DNA from: 3107 sp965216225 | GTDB taxonomy: Bacteria > Pseudomonadota > Alphaproteobacteria > Rhodobacterales > Rhodobacteraceae | Length of the DNA: 64,000 bases | Direction: 5' to 3' | NCBI GenBank assembly: GCA_965216225.1 | Contig: CBDCFF010000031.1 | Span: 62,001-126,000, forward strand | Shown here: piece after piece, positions 42,257 to 50,952 of the stretch | Position numbering within the stretch: the stretch's first letter is position 1 | Layout: every line of letters starts with the position of its first letter | Made by a program: the position numbers and the translations under genes | Notes under the pieces: generated by a model | What the model was told of the DNA's origin: nothing | What the model saw: the letters and a program-made list of their open reading frames with translations, nothing else | The model's database searches: none

Positions 42257-43954
42257 CTATTCAGAGACTTCCCCCCCCGGAACGCTGAATATCTGCCCCG
42301 GATAGATCAGGTCAGGGTCGCGAATCTGATTGCGGTTGGCCTCATAGATCTGGACATAGAGGATGCCCCTTCCATAGTTCCGCCGCGAGATTCCCCAAAG
42401 AGTATAGCCAGGCTGCACCGTTACCAGGCGCACACGGGGCTGAACGGCCGGTTCCGCCGCAGCCGGTTCCGCCGTCGCTTCCGCCACCGCTTCCGCCGTC
42501 GCCGCTCCGGTTTGCTCGACACTTTCTTCGGCCACACGCGCGGATTCCGCCTGCCCGGCTTCGTTCGACGCTTCCGGCGCAGAGGCAACGGCGCTTTCAG
42601 CCGGTTCCGACTCGCTGCCGCCCACCGGTTCCACCGTCGCCTCCCCTGTCACCGCAGGTTCCGCGTTCTCCACCAATGTTGCCACGGCCACCGCCGCCAC
42701 CGCCCCGGTTTGCTCGACACTTTCTTCGGCCACACGCACGGTTTCCGCCTGCCCGGCTTCGTTCGACACTTCCGGCGCAGAGGCGGCAGCGCTTTCAATC
42801 GCCGCGGCGGCGTCCGGGGTTTCGGCCTGCGCAAGGGCCGTCGCCACAATCTCGGGATCCTCGCGCTTGAACGGCGTTTCCATCCGCGCCACCACGCGCC
42901 CCCCGGCATCAAGCTGGTCAACCCGCAGCGTGTAGATGCCGGTATCCACGCCTTTCAGTTCCATATCCCAACGGCCATCTTCGCCAATCGGGGCGGTGTT
43001 CACCCGGACATTGTCCAGATAGGCCCGCACATAGCCCCCCGCAGCCACATCCGGCCCGCGCTCCGCCTGACCGGAAAGCCGCACGGTATCCACATCGAAA
43101 TAGGAAATCGCGCCGATCATCAGCGCCTGCGCCTGCGACGGGGATTGCGACGGGGATTGCAGAACCCGTACACCGCTTTCGTCCACCTGCAACACCACTG
43201 TCTGCTGCGGGGCGGGCTGCTGCTCTGCCACAGGAGCCTCTGCGGGCGCTTCGGCGTCAGCTTCGGCAAGTTCCGTCGCTGGCGTCGCCGCCGCCGCCAC
43301 CGGCGCCAGAACAACGCTCTGACCGGAATGAACGGTCCGGTCGCCGCCCTGATCCGATGACAGGGTCAGGATGCGCGCCTCTGCGCCCGGCGGCACCGAG
43401 AACAGCGCGACAAACTCTCCCGACGCATCGGCGACCGTCCGCGCGACCTCCCGCCCGTCCATCCAGACGATGACCGTTGCCCCGGCTGCCGCCGTTCCGG
43501 CCACAAGCGCGTCACCGTCGGGGGACAGGCGAACAACATCGAAGCCGGGCGCGGTCAATGGTGACAGCGCAATGTCCTGCGTCGGGCCTTGCGCCGCTTC
43601 CGCTTCCGCCGCCCCCGCCCGTTGTGCCCCGGCGACATCTTCAGACCCTGCATCGCCGCCGCTTCCCGCCCCGGCCTCCGGCGTTTCGGTCAATCCGGTC
43701 ACGGTGTCCTGCGTCTGTGCCGGCGGGTCTGCGTCAACCGTCTGCGGCTCCGACGCTGCCGTCTGCTCTCCGACGCTGCCCGACCCGGTTGCCGCGATGT
43801 CTGCGGTTCCGGTTTCGCCCCCTTCCCCCGAAACCGCCCGATCCGTGTCGCGCCCGCCGGTCATGAACAACAGATACAGCGCCACCGCGAACAGCGCCGC
43901 GCCCATGATGAACCTGCCTGTATTTCTGTTTCCCGAAGATTCCCGGTCAGTCAT
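42257..43954 (-). CDS. LysM-domain envelope protein with Ala/Glu-rich repeats
   Basis: Start at 43954 (MTDRESSGNRNTGRFIMG) after GGGGA. A single TM (FIMGAALFAVALYLLFM, about residues 15-32) anchors it to the inner membrane. Then follow low-complexity acidic regions, an Ig-like segment (APGFDVVRLSPDGDALVAGT) and a region with RWDMELKGVDTGIYTLRVDQ. The Ala/Glu-rich linker contains two near-identical copies of APEVSNEAGQAETVRVAEES, from 95-bp DNA repeats. It ends in one LysM domain (VQPGYTLWGISRRNYGRGIL, YEANRNQIRDPDLIYPGQIF) that binds peptidoglycan. Length 565 aa. Function beyond wall binding is unknown. Confidence 0.85.
   Translation of the reverse strand: MTDRESSGNRNTGRFIMGAALFAVALYLLFMTGGRDTDRAVSGEGGETGTADIAATGSGSVGEQTAASEPQTVDADPPAQTQDTVTGLTETPEAGAGSGGDAGSEDVAGAQRAGAAEAEAAQGPTQDIALSPLTAPGFDVVRLSPDGDALVAGTAAAGATVIVWMDGREVARTVADASGEFVALFSVPPGAEARILTLSSDQGGDRTVHSGQSVVLAPVAAAATPATELAEADAEAPAEAPVAEQQPAPQQTVVLQVDESGVRVLQSPSQSPSQAQALMIGAISYFDVDTVRLSGQAERGPDVAAGGYVRAYLDNVRVNTAPIGEDGRWDMELKGVDTGIYTLRVDQLDAGGRVVARMETPFKREDPEIVATALAQAETPDAAAAIESAAASAPEVSNEAGQAETVRVAEESVEQTGAVAAVAVATLVENAEPAVTGEATVEPVGGSESEPAESAVASAPEASNEAGQAESARVAEESVEQTGAATAEAVAEATAEPAAAEPAVQPRVRLVTVQPGYTLWGISRRNYGRGILYVQIYEANRNQIRDPDLIYPGQIFSVPGGEVSE
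42507..42799. repeat. Two ~95-bp direct repeats inside the LysM gene
   Basis: Copies at about 42507-42601 and 42705-42799 start CCGGTTTGCTCGACACTTTC and differ at few positions. The 198-bp period is exactly 66 codons, so unequal recombination between them would delete or add 66 residues in frame. Confidence 0.8.
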
Positions 43955-44058
43955 CCCCAATTTCCCCAAATCCGTGCTGCGCCATGGTGGCATGTGCTTG
44001 TCGGACAGTATCAACACCGGTATCACGGGTCAAAACAAGCCTTGCCAAAAGGAACAGG

Positions 44059-44181
44059 ATGTCTTCGCTGTCCGTCTGTGTCTATTGTGGTTCATGCGAT
44101 GGCAACCTTCCCGCTTGCGCAATGGCGGCGGGCGGCGATACATTCGGCGTCATCCCGGCAGGTCGGCAGGCCCCGGCATAA
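44059..44181 (+). pseudogene. LOG-family (TIGR00730 Rossmann-fold) remnant
   Basis: From Met at 44059 (after a GGAACAGG ribosome-binding site) the frame reads MSSLSVCVYCGSCDGNLPAC, matching the start of LOG proteins (cytokinin-riboside-monophosphate phosphoribohydrolase family). It then jumps at MAAGGDTFGVIPAG to a block that lies ~35 residues further on in intact members, and stops after 40 codons. The loss of the GGxxGLMG phosphate-binding motif and of the catalytic PGGxGTxxE region shows that it is dead. Intact LOG genes are ~190 aa and often neighbour the LysM gene in this family, so this is decay in place. Confidence 0.7.
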
Positions 44182-44226
44182 GACGCAGACAGCCGCAAGT
44201 TCGGGCGCAAGTTCGGGGCGGCAGGG

Positions 44227-44257
44227 AAAAACCCCCGCCAGCCGGGGCGGGGATTTT
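44227..44257 (-). terminator. Rho-independent terminator of sodB
   Basis: On the minus strand, 20 bp after the sodB stop, the stem CCCCGCC/GGCGGGG is followed by GTTTTT. The A-tract on the other side allows bidirectional function. Confidence 0.7.
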
Positions 44258-44277
44258 CAGCGGCAATCCCGGAAAAA

Positions 44278-44877
44278 TCACATCCGGCCAGCGACGTTTT
44301 CCCAATTTACCAGATTATCGAGGAAATTCGACAGATATGCCGGGCGTCTGTTGCGGAAGTCGATGTAATATGAATGCTCCCATACGTCGCACCCCAGCAG
44401 CGCGGTCCGGCCATGGCAGAGCGGGTTCACACCGTTTTCGCCCCCGCTCACGGCCAGAGAGCCATCGGCGTTCTTCACCAGCCACGCCCAGCCCGACCCG
44501 AACTGACCGACGCCAGCGGCGCAGAACCGTTCCCTGAACGCCTCGACGGAACCAAAGTTTTCGTTCAGCGCCGCTTCAAGCTCTCCGGGCATTTTCGATG
44601 TGCCCGGAGCCATCATTTCCCAGAACTGGTTGTGGTTCCAAAGCTGCGAGATGTTGTTGAATATCCCGTTCTGCGCAACGGCGCCGGCGTCATAGAAGCC
44701 GGCAATGATCTCTTCCAGCGACTTGCCGTCCCACTCGGTCCCGGCAATCAGCCTGTTGCCGTTGTCCACATAAGCCTTGTGGTGCAGGTCATGGTGATAT
44801 TCCAGCGTTTCGGCAGACATGCCCCCGGCTGCCAGAGCATCATGCGCATAGGGAAGATCGGGAAGTTCAAAAGCCAT
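44278..44877 (-). CDS. sodB: Fe/Mn-type superoxide dismutase (probably iron)
   Basis: Dismutates superoxide in the cytoplasm. The protein is 199 aa. Ligands are His27 (EYHHDLHHKAYVDN region), His about 74 (FNNISQLWNHNQFWEMM), and the DVWEHSYYIDFRNRR signature carrying the Asp and the fourth His. Gln in the NNISQLWNHN block and AGVGQFGSGWAWLV (second Gln near residue 145) are more typical of iron than manganese enzymes, but metal choice cannot be proven by eye. The start at 44877 gives MAFELPDLPYAHDALA. The gene lies downstream of the sox operon on the same strand, with 132 bp between. Confidence 0.96.
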   Translation of the reverse strand: MAFELPDLPYAHDALAAGGMSAETLEYHHDLHHKAYVDNGNRLIAGTEWDGKSLEEIIAGFYDAGAVAQNGIFNNISQLWNHNQFWEMMAPGTSKMPGELEAALNENFGSVEAFRERFCAAGVGQFGSGWAWLVKNADGSLAVSGGENGVNPLCHGRTALLGCDVWEHSYYIDFRNRRPAYLSNFLDNLVNWENVAGRM

Positions 44878-45009
44878 GGGTCAAGCCCCTTCGTGTTCAT
44901 GCGTGAATGTCTGGCCCCAGATGGCGGGTTTGGACACCGAAGGTCAAGAAACAAATTCCCTTGCAGAAATGAAATTCTGGAAACCCGAAACGCCGCGCCG
45001 CCGCGCCGC

Positions 45010-45576
45010 CTACGGATACCCGACCTCCGATCCGGGAAGCGCACCTGTTTTCAAAAGGTCGAACACATACTCCGCCACCGATCGAAACGCGACAACCGCA
45101 AAGGCATCCTCGGCCGTCATCCAGAAAGCCGCCGGAACCTGCGCCAGACGCGACCGCCGAATCTGGCCCGGACCAAAGGCATCCGCACTGAAATCCACCG
45201 GGGCGAGTTTGCCCAGAACCTCACGCGCGCCAGCCCCCCGAACCCGCAGAACCACTCGGGCGTCGGAAACATTGACCGCCAGAAAATGCGCGCCCGACAG
45301 CGCCGCGTCCAGATTGCCCACCGCCGCGTCTGCCTCTTCATATGGCACCAGCAGCAAAAGCTCATCCGGCGACATCCAGGCGGCCCCCTTGTCGCCATTC
45401 AGCGCAATCCCGCGCCGGCCGGGGACGGTCACGCCGGTTACATCCCCGACGGCCTTCGCCAGCGACCTGTCCGACAGATCGCCGCGCAGGGTGATCATGC
45501 CGCACAGCCCCGAGTCTTCGACCACAACAAAACCTTCGCACGAGGCGCGATCAAGGGCGCTGACAGCCTCAGACAT
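45010..45576 (-). CDS. soxG: Sarcosine oxidase gamma subunit
   Basis: Small subunit of the heterotetrameric sarcosine oxidase. It is 188 aa from MSEAVSALDRASCEG (45576), and its start overlaps the soxA stop by 8 nt. Family features are RGIALNGDKGAAWMSPDELL, VLRVRGAGAREVLGKLAPVD and the C-terminal FWMTAEDAFAVVAFRSVAEY, a GcvT-like fold without its own cofactor. It completes soxB-small gene-soxD-soxA-soxG. Assignment rests on sequence and operon order. Confidence 0.9.
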   Translation of the reverse strand: MSEAVSALDRASCEGFVVVEDSGLCGMITLRGDLSDRSLAKAVGDVTGVTVPGRRGIALNGDKGAAWMSPDELLLLVPYEEADAAVGNLDAALSGAHFLAVNVSDARVVLRVRGAGAREVLGKLAPVDFSADAFGPGQIRRSRLAQVPAAFWMTAEDAFAVVAFRSVAEYVFDLLKTGALPGSEVGYP

Positions 45577-48500
45577 TCTGCTTCTCCCCCTCCCGGTCAT
45601 ACCAGACGATATCGACGATCTTCGCCCTGATCATGGCGCCGTCGGTCCTGCCGAACCCGATCACCTCGCCCATCCGGTCCGGCCCGCGATGGACAAGGCC
45701 CATGGCAATCCCGCGCCCCAGCGTCGGCGAGAAATAGCCGGAGGTCACGCGCCCCTCCACATTCCGCTGCCCGTTGCCATTGACGCCCGCCCTGATCGCA
45801 CAGGCCCCGTCCGGCAGAACCGAGCCATCCAGCGTTTCCAGCCCGACCAGCTTCCAGCGGTTCGAATCGGTCATGTGCGCCCGCCCCTGCGCCCGCTTGC
45901 CGAGGTAATCCTCTTTCTTCTTCGATATTGCCCGGTCCAGCCCCAGATCCTGCGGGATCACGGTGCCGTCGGTTTCGTCCCCGATCATGATAAAGCCCTT
46001 CTCGGCCCGCATGATGTGCAGACATTCGGTGCCGTAGGGCATTGCGCCAAATTCCGACCCGGCCCCGATCAGTGCTTTCCAGAAGGCCGCGCCCCGGCCG
46101 GCCGGCACCGCAATTTCATAAGACAGTTCGCCCGAGAACGATATCCGGTAGACCCGCGCGTCAAAACCGCCGATCCGCCCTTTGCGCCATTCCATGAACG
46201 GCAGCGCCTGTTTCGACACATCCATGCCGCCCAGCTTTTCCAGCAGCCTGCGGGCATTCGGGCCAGCCACCGCCACCTGCGCATACTGCTCGGTCAGACT
46301 GGCGACATGGACCTTCATGTCCCACCATTCGGTTTGCAGCCATTCCTCCATCCAGACGTGGATACGATCCGCGCCGCCGGATGTTGTGTGGCACAGGAAC
46401 GTGTCCTCATCCATCCGCGCGACCACGCCGTCATCAATGAGAAAGCCGTTTTCCGAGCACATCAGGCCATAGCGGCATTTGCCGACCGCCAGGGTGGACA
46501 TCATGTTGGTATAAAGCAGATCAAGGAACCTGCCCGCATCCGGCCCTTTCACCATCAGCTTGCCCAGTGTCGAGGCATCCAGCAGGCCAAGGTTTTCGCG
46601 GGTGTTCCTGACCTCGCGATGCACCGCCTCTTCACGGGTCTCGGCGCGGGTCTCGGCGCTGCGGCGATAGCAATAGGGACGCCGCCAATGGCCCACCGGC
46701 TCCCAGTCCGCGCCGTTGGCATCGTGCCATTCGTGCATCGGCGTTCTGCGCAAGGGCTGAAATATCCCGCCGCGCGCCTCGCCCGCAATCGCGCCCATGG
46801 AAATCGGCGTGTACGGCGGGCGAAATGTCGTCGTGCCGGTTGCCGGAATTTCCTGACCGAGCGCATCCGAAAGGATGGCCAGCCCATTGATATTGGAAGT
46901 TTTCCCCTGATCCGTCGCCATTCCCAGCGTGGTGTAGCGCTTGGTGTGCTCGACGCTCTCGTAGCCTTCCTGCGCGGCCAGTTGGACATCGGAAACCTTC
47001 ACGTCGTTCTGATAATCCAGCCACATCTTCATGCGCAGACCGGGGCCGGCGCCCTGCGGCATCACCCAGACCGGCAGTATCGGCGCTGCTGGCTCTGCCG
47101 CCGCTTTCGGGGCAGAGGCGCGCCCGGGTGCAAAGCCCGCCGCCCCGGCAGCAGCCTTGCCCGCTGCATGAGCATCGGCCAGAACGTCGCCCGTCGCCAG
47201 CGCGCCATTGGCCGCCCCGGCCACGATCACCATTGCCGCGCCATCATCGCCCGTGGGCGGGCGGTTCGCATCGGGGCGGAAAAAGGCATTCTGCGCATCC
47301 CAGTTCAGCCGTCCCCCGCAATGGGACCACAGATGCACCACCGGCGACCAGCCGCCGGACATTGCGACGGCTTCGCATTCGATCTCTTCCAGCACGCCGG
47401 CCTTGCCGGTCTGCAAGCCGATGCCCACGCCCCGGACCCGCTTGCCGCCACTGACCCTGCCGACGTCCCTGCCCGTCTCGACCCGAATGCCAAGTTCGCG
47501 CACATGCCGGACCAGAGGGCCGTTCGCCTCTTGCCGCGCGTCGATGACCGCAGGCACGTCCAGCCCTGCCCCTTTCAGCGCGATGGCGGTGCGGTAGGCA
47601 TCGTCATTGTTGGTGACAACCACGGTCCGGTCGCCGACCGAGACGCCCCAGTTCACGACATAATCCCGCATTGCAGAGGCCAGCATGACCCCCGGAATGT
47701 CGTTCCCCGCAAAGCACAGCGGCCGTTCGATCGCCCCTGTCGCGGTCACGGTCTGTCTGGCGCGGATACGCCACAAGCGATGACGCGGGCGGCCATCGCC
47801 CGGCGTGTGATCGGCCACGCGCTCATACCCGATGACATAACCATGGTCATGGACACCCGCCCCCGCCGTTCGAAGGCGGAGTGAAACATTCTTCATCCCT
47901 TCAATCATCTGCACGGTTTCCTTCACCCATTCTTCGGCAGGCTTTCCGGCGATCTCCGCCCCGTCAACCGGTGCGCGTCCGCCCCAATGGGCGGTCTGCT
48001 CGATCAGCAATACCCTGGCCCCGGCCTCTCCTGCCGCCTTTGCGGCCTGAAGCCCGGCGATGCCGCCGCCGATCACCAGCACATCGACAAAGGCATGGAA
48101 ATGCTCATACCGGTCCGCATCGCGATCCTTCGGCGCCTTGCCCAGACCCGCGGATTGGCGGATCAGCGGCTCGAACACATGTTTCCAGGCGGCGCGCGGA
48201 TGGATGAAGGTCTTGTAGTAAAAGCCGCCGGGCAGAAAGCGGCTGAACACATTGCCGATCGCGCCGATGTCAAATTCCAGGCTCGGCCAGTGGTTCTGCG
48301 AGGTGCAGGTCAAGCCGTCGAACAGCTCTGTCGTGGTGGCGCGCTGGTTCGGCTCGAACCGCCCGCCGCCGCCCATGTTGACCAGCGCGTTCGGCTCTTC
48401 GACGCCGCTTGCGACAATCCCGCGCGGGCGGTGATATTTGAAAGACCGGCCCACCAGCATCCGGTTGTTGGCCAGAAGCGCCGAGGCCAGCGTGTCGCCC

Positions 48501-48592
48501 TCGTACCCGCGCAGGCGCCGGCCGTTGAAGCTGAAGCCGATCGCCCGGTCGCGATCGAGCAGACGGCCATGATCCTGAAGGCGCGCGCTCAT
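45569..48592 (-). CDS. soxA: Sarcosine oxidase alpha subunit
   Basis: The protein is 1007 aa, normal. The N-terminal 2Fe-2S-like fold (FSFNGRRLRGYEGDTLASAL) and the NAD-binding GGGIAGLQAAKAAGEAGARV (about residues 163-185) are followed by the large FAD/NAD region. The second half is a GcvT/T-protein-like folate domain (GLLDASTLGKLMVKGPDAGR; YGTECLHIMRAEKGFIMIGD) that transfers the methyl-derived one-carbon unit to tetrahydrofolate. With SoxB, D and G it oxidises sarcosine to glycine, forming 5,10-methylene-THF and peroxide. It overlaps soxG and starts 65 bp after soxD. Confidence 0.96.
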   Translation of the reverse strand: MSARLQDHGRLLDRDRAIGFSFNGRRLRGYEGDTLASALLANNRMLVGRSFKYHRPRGIVASGVEEPNALVNMGGGGRFEPNQRATTTELFDGLTCTSQNHWPSLEFDIGAIGNVFSRFLPGGFYYKTFIHPRAAWKHVFEPLIRQSAGLGKAPKDRDADRYEHFHAFVDVLVIGGGIAGLQAAKAAGEAGARVLLIEQTAHWGGRAPVDGAEIAGKPAEEWVKETVQMIEGMKNVSLRLRTAGAGVHDHGYVIGYERVADHTPGDGRPRHRLWRIRARQTVTATGAIERPLCFAGNDIPGVMLASAMRDYVVNWGVSVGDRTVVVTNNDDAYRTAIALKGAGLDVPAVIDARQEANGPLVRHVRELGIRVETGRDVGRVSGGKRVRGVGIGLQTGKAGVLEEIECEAVAMSGGWSPVVHLWSHCGGRLNWDAQNAFFRPDANRPPTGDDGAAMVIVAGAANGALATGDVLADAHAAGKAAAGAAGFAPGRASAPKAAAEPAAPILPVWVMPQGAGPGLRMKMWLDYQNDVKVSDVQLAAQEGYESVEHTKRYTTLGMATDQGKTSNINGLAILSDALGQEIPATGTTTFRPPYTPISMGAIAGEARGGIFQPLRRTPMHEWHDANGADWEPVGHWRRPYCYRRSAETRAETREEAVHREVRNTRENLGLLDASTLGKLMVKGPDAGRFLDLLYTNMMSTLAVGKCRYGLMCSENGFLIDDGVVARMDEDTFLCHTTSGGADRIHVWMEEWLQTEWWDMKVHVASLTEQYAQVAVAGPNARRLLEKLGGMDVSKQALPFMEWRKGRIGGFDARVYRISFSGELSYEIAVPAGRGAAFWKALIGAGSEFGAMPYGTECLHIMRAEKGFIMIGDETDGTVIPQDLGLDRAISKKKEDYLGKRAQGRAHMTDSNRWKLVGLETLDGSVLPDGACAIRAGVNGNGQRNVEGRVTSGYFSPTLGRGIAMGLVHRGPDRMGEVIGFGRTDGAMIRAKIVDIVWYDREGEKQNV

Positions 48593-48657
48593 TCATCCTG
48601 CCCTTTCGCCATGGCGGGGAGCGTTGCAAGATGAGTATTTTTTGCAGAGAAGAAGGA

Positions 48658-48981
48658 TCATTTCCATCCCTCCCATTCCGGACGTCTCGACCTGATCCTG
48701 TCAATAATGTCGGCGGGCGGCGCGGCGACCTGCGCCGGGTAGGCGCCGAACACCTCCAGCGTCACGGTGCAGCGGGCGGCGTGAAACCATTTGCCGCAGC
48801 CATTGGCGTGCCGCCAGCGTTCGAAATGCACGCCCTTCGGGTTTTTCCGCAGGAACAGATAGCCCTGGAATTCTTCATCCGAAGACCCCGGCCCAAAGCG
48901 TTTCAGATGCGCCTCGCCACCGGCGGCGAACTCCGTTTCCTCGGCCCTCACGCCGCAGCAGGGGCATTCAAGGATCAGCAT
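48658..48981 (-). CDS. soxD: Sarcosine oxidase delta subunit
   Basis: The protein is 107 aa. Zinc ligands correspond to the known subunit: Cys6 and Cys9 (ECPCCG), His58 and Cys62 (WRHANGC). SDEEFQGYLFLRKNPKG and GCGKWFHAARCTVT are conserved blocks. The C-terminus is a charged helix. It lies between the small unknown gene and soxA in the sox operon. The length is slightly above the usual ~95-100 aa. Confidence 0.94.
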   Translation of the reverse strand: MLILECPCCGVRAEETEFAAGGEAHLKRFGPGSSDEEFQGYLFLRKNPKGVHFERWRHANGCGKWFHAARCTVTLEVFGAYPAQVAAPPADIIDRIRSRRPEWEGWK

Positions 48982-49060
48982 TGCGTGACCTCCTGACAGG
49001 AAATCGGGGCCGGGCGCGGCCTGGTGCGGGGCGCCTGATGGAAAACATGGACGACCCGAA

Positions 49061-49375
49061 TCATGTTTTTGGTCCTGTCCTTGATTGCGCGACCCTCAAT
49101 TCCGCAGGCGTCAGGAAAGATCGCCAGGGTTCGTCCTGAACAACCCACTCCAGCGTCAGGTCCAGACGCCCGGCCAAATACATGTTGGTGAAACCATCAG
49201 ACGGATTCGGTGTGCCTAAAAGAAAGCGAACTGTTTCCTTTGCCCCGCGATTGCTCAGCATCTCCAAAAAACGTGTTGCTGAATAATTGGCTTCGGTCCT
49301 TGCACGTTCCGCCATGCCCCGCAGAAGGCCCGCGAGCCGTTCCTCATCTTTGGGTGTGAAGTCTTCCCATCCCAT
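49061..49375 (-). CDS. Small uncharacterised protein coupled to soxB
   Basis: The protein is 104 aa from Met at 49375. The start codon shares one base with the soxB stop (TGATG), so it is translated by coupling. Features are WEDFTPKDEERLAGLLRGMA, RARTEANYSATRFLEMLSNR, GTPNPSDGFTNMYLAGRLDL and EPWRSFLTPAELRVAQSR. I recall this pattern (DGFT...GRLDLT.E, LFT..EL..A) from small proteins of unknown function scattered in proteobacteria and often next to unrelated genes. GC content is visibly lower than in soxB and soxD, and it separates genes that are usually adjacent. It is probably a later insertion. Function is not assigned. Confidence 0.75.
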   Translation of the reverse strand: MGWEDFTPKDEERLAGLLRGMAERARTEANYSATRFLEMLSNRGAKETVRFLLGTPNPSDGFTNMYLAGRLDLTLEWVVQDEPWRSFLTPAELRVAQSRTGPKT

Positions 49376-50622
49376 CAATGCGCCACCCCTGCCGCCACGC
49401 TCTCGTCGATGAACCGCCCTTCGGTGAACCGCTCCAGCCCGAACTGCGCCGCCAATGGCCCCGGCTCCCCCTTCGCCACCAGTTCCGCCATCGCCCAGCC
49501 GGAGCCGGGAATCGCCTTGAACCCGCCGGTGCCCCAGCCGCCGTTCATGAAGACGTTGCGAACCGGGGTTCTGGTAATCACCGGCGACCGGTCGCCGGTC
49601 ACATCCACGACGCCCCCCCACTGGCGCAGCATCTTCAGCCGCGAGATGATCGGGAAGGTCTCGACCAGCGCGCGCACGGTTTGCTCGATATGGTGGAACG
49701 ATCCGCGCCGGGTGTAGTTGCCGAACCCGTCCGTGCCGCCGCCGATCACCATCTCGCCCTTGTCGGACTGGCTCATGTACCCATGCACGGTGTTGGCCAT
49801 CACGACCACATCCATGCAAGGCTTGATCGGCTCCGACACCAGCGCCTGCAAGGCAACCGATTCCATCGGCAGGCGAAAGCCCGCCATCCCGGCCAGATGG
49901 CTGGAATGGCCCGCGACGACGAGCGCCAGCTTTCCGCAATCAATCGCGCCTCTGGAGGTATCGACGCCAACGACCCCGCCGCCCGCAACCCGAATGCCGG
50001 TGACTTCGCAGTTCTGGATGATGTCCATGCCCATGCCGGAACAGGCGCGGGCATAGCCCCAGGCCACGGCGTCGTGCCGGGCGGTGCCGCCGCGCGGCTG
50101 CCACAGCGCGCCCAGAACCGGATAGCGGGGCCCGGCGACATTCATGATCGGGCAAAGCTCCTTCACCCGCTGCGGCCCGATGAACTCCGTCACCACCCCC
50201 TGACAGGCATTGGCCTGCGCCGTGCGCCTGTAGCCGCGCACCTCATGTTCGGTCTGGGCCAGCATCATCACGCCGCGCGGGCTGAACATGACATTGTAGT
50301 TCAGGTCCTGGCTCATCGTTTCGTACAGGGAGCGCGCCTTTTCATAAATCGCGACAGAGGCATCCTGTAGATAGTTCGACCGGATGATCGTGGTGTTGCG
50401 GCCGGTATTGCCGCCCCCCAGCCAGCCCTTTTCCAGAATCGCCACATTCCTGATGCCGTGATTCGCACCCAGATAATACGCCGTGGCCAGCCCGTGCCCC
50501 CCGGCGCCGACAATGATCACGTCATAGCGCGATTTCGGTTCCGGCGAGCGCCAGGCGCGTTCCCATCCCCGATGGTGGCGCGCGGCCTCCCGGACAATGG
50601 CAAAGGCGGAATAGCGTCTCAT
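49375..50622 (-). CDS. soxB: Sarcosine oxidase beta subunit
   Basis: The protein is 415 aa from MRRYSAFAIVREAARHHRGW at 50622; upstream in-frame Met codons are unlikely. The dinucleotide fold VIIVGAGGHGLATAYYLGAN lies at about residues 35-55 and is followed by GWLGGGNTGRNTTIIRSNYL. His183 in GGTARHDAVAW is the likely covalent FMN attachment site. The C-terminal block is MNGGWGTGGFKAIPGSGWAM. It is first gene of the operon, preceded by a 330-bp region with GC-rich repeats. It oxidises sarcosine together with SoxA, D and G. Confidence 0.95.
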   Translation of the reverse strand: MRRYSAFAIVREAARHHRGWERAWRSPEPKSRYDVIIVGAGGHGLATAYYLGANHGIRNVAILEKGWLGGGNTGRNTTIIRSNYLQDASVAIYEKARSLYETMSQDLNYNVMFSPRGVMMLAQTEHEVRGYRRTAQANACQGVVTEFIGPQRVKELCPIMNVAGPRYPVLGALWQPRGGTARHDAVAWGYARACSGMGMDIIQNCEVTGIRVAGGGVVGVDTSRGAIDCGKLALVVAGHSSHLAGMAGFRLPMESVALQALVSEPIKPCMDVVVMANTVHGYMSQSDKGEMVIGGGTDGFGNYTRRGSFHHIEQTVRALVETFPIISRLKMLRQWGGVVDVTGDRSPVITRTPVRNVFMNGGWGTGGFKAIPGSGWAMAELVAKGEPGPLAAQFGLERFTEGRFIDESVAAGVAH

Positions 50623-50737
50623 GCGGGTCGAATCCATCATCGGGGCGAATGTCGCTGCCAGTGTAATGAAACAGCCGGAAAAATCACCCGATCCTTTCTG
50701 CGGCATCTTTCACCGGATATGCGACATTCGCACCTCC

Positions 50738-50896
50738 GGCGCCCGCGCGCCCAGGATTCGCATTGTAGCACTGCAAAAATAGCGCTTCGCACCTCACGGC
50801 GCCCGCGCGCCCACGCGCGACGGTTCCGGTTCGGCTGCCGATCACGGCCAAACGGCGGCGCTTCCGGCGCCCGCGCGCCCACGCGCGACGGTTCCG
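50738..50896. repeat. Three imperfect GC-rich repeats between soxB and ccmI
   Basis: The core GGCGCCCGCGCGCCCA occurs at 50738, 50798 and 50865. Copies 2 and 3 share a further extension CGCGCGACGGTTCCG, while copies 1 and 2 share an upstream TTCGCACCTC block. The units are about 60-70 bp apart and lie in the 330-bp gene-free stretch 50623-50952, just upstream of the ccmI start. The cores are partly self-complementary (GGCGC...GCGCC). No open frame or recognised RNA was seen here. Possible roles are protein binding, a small repeat family, or a transcript hairpin. Confidence 0.8.
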
Positions 50897-50952
50897 CCCC
50901 TTTCTGTCCGGCGCGATCCGCTATAGGTATCGGCCCGACCGAGGAGAATGAC

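Noticed and set aside
44876..47884. 1002-codon plus-strand frame opposite soxG and soxA
   Set aside because: Shadow of the sarcosine oxidase genes: no recognisable domain, composition skewed to Arg/Pro/His, and it covers a real operon.
50738..50896. Repeats near ccmI as a CRISPR array
   Set aside because: Only three imperfect units of unequal length and spacing, no cas genes and no regular spacers.
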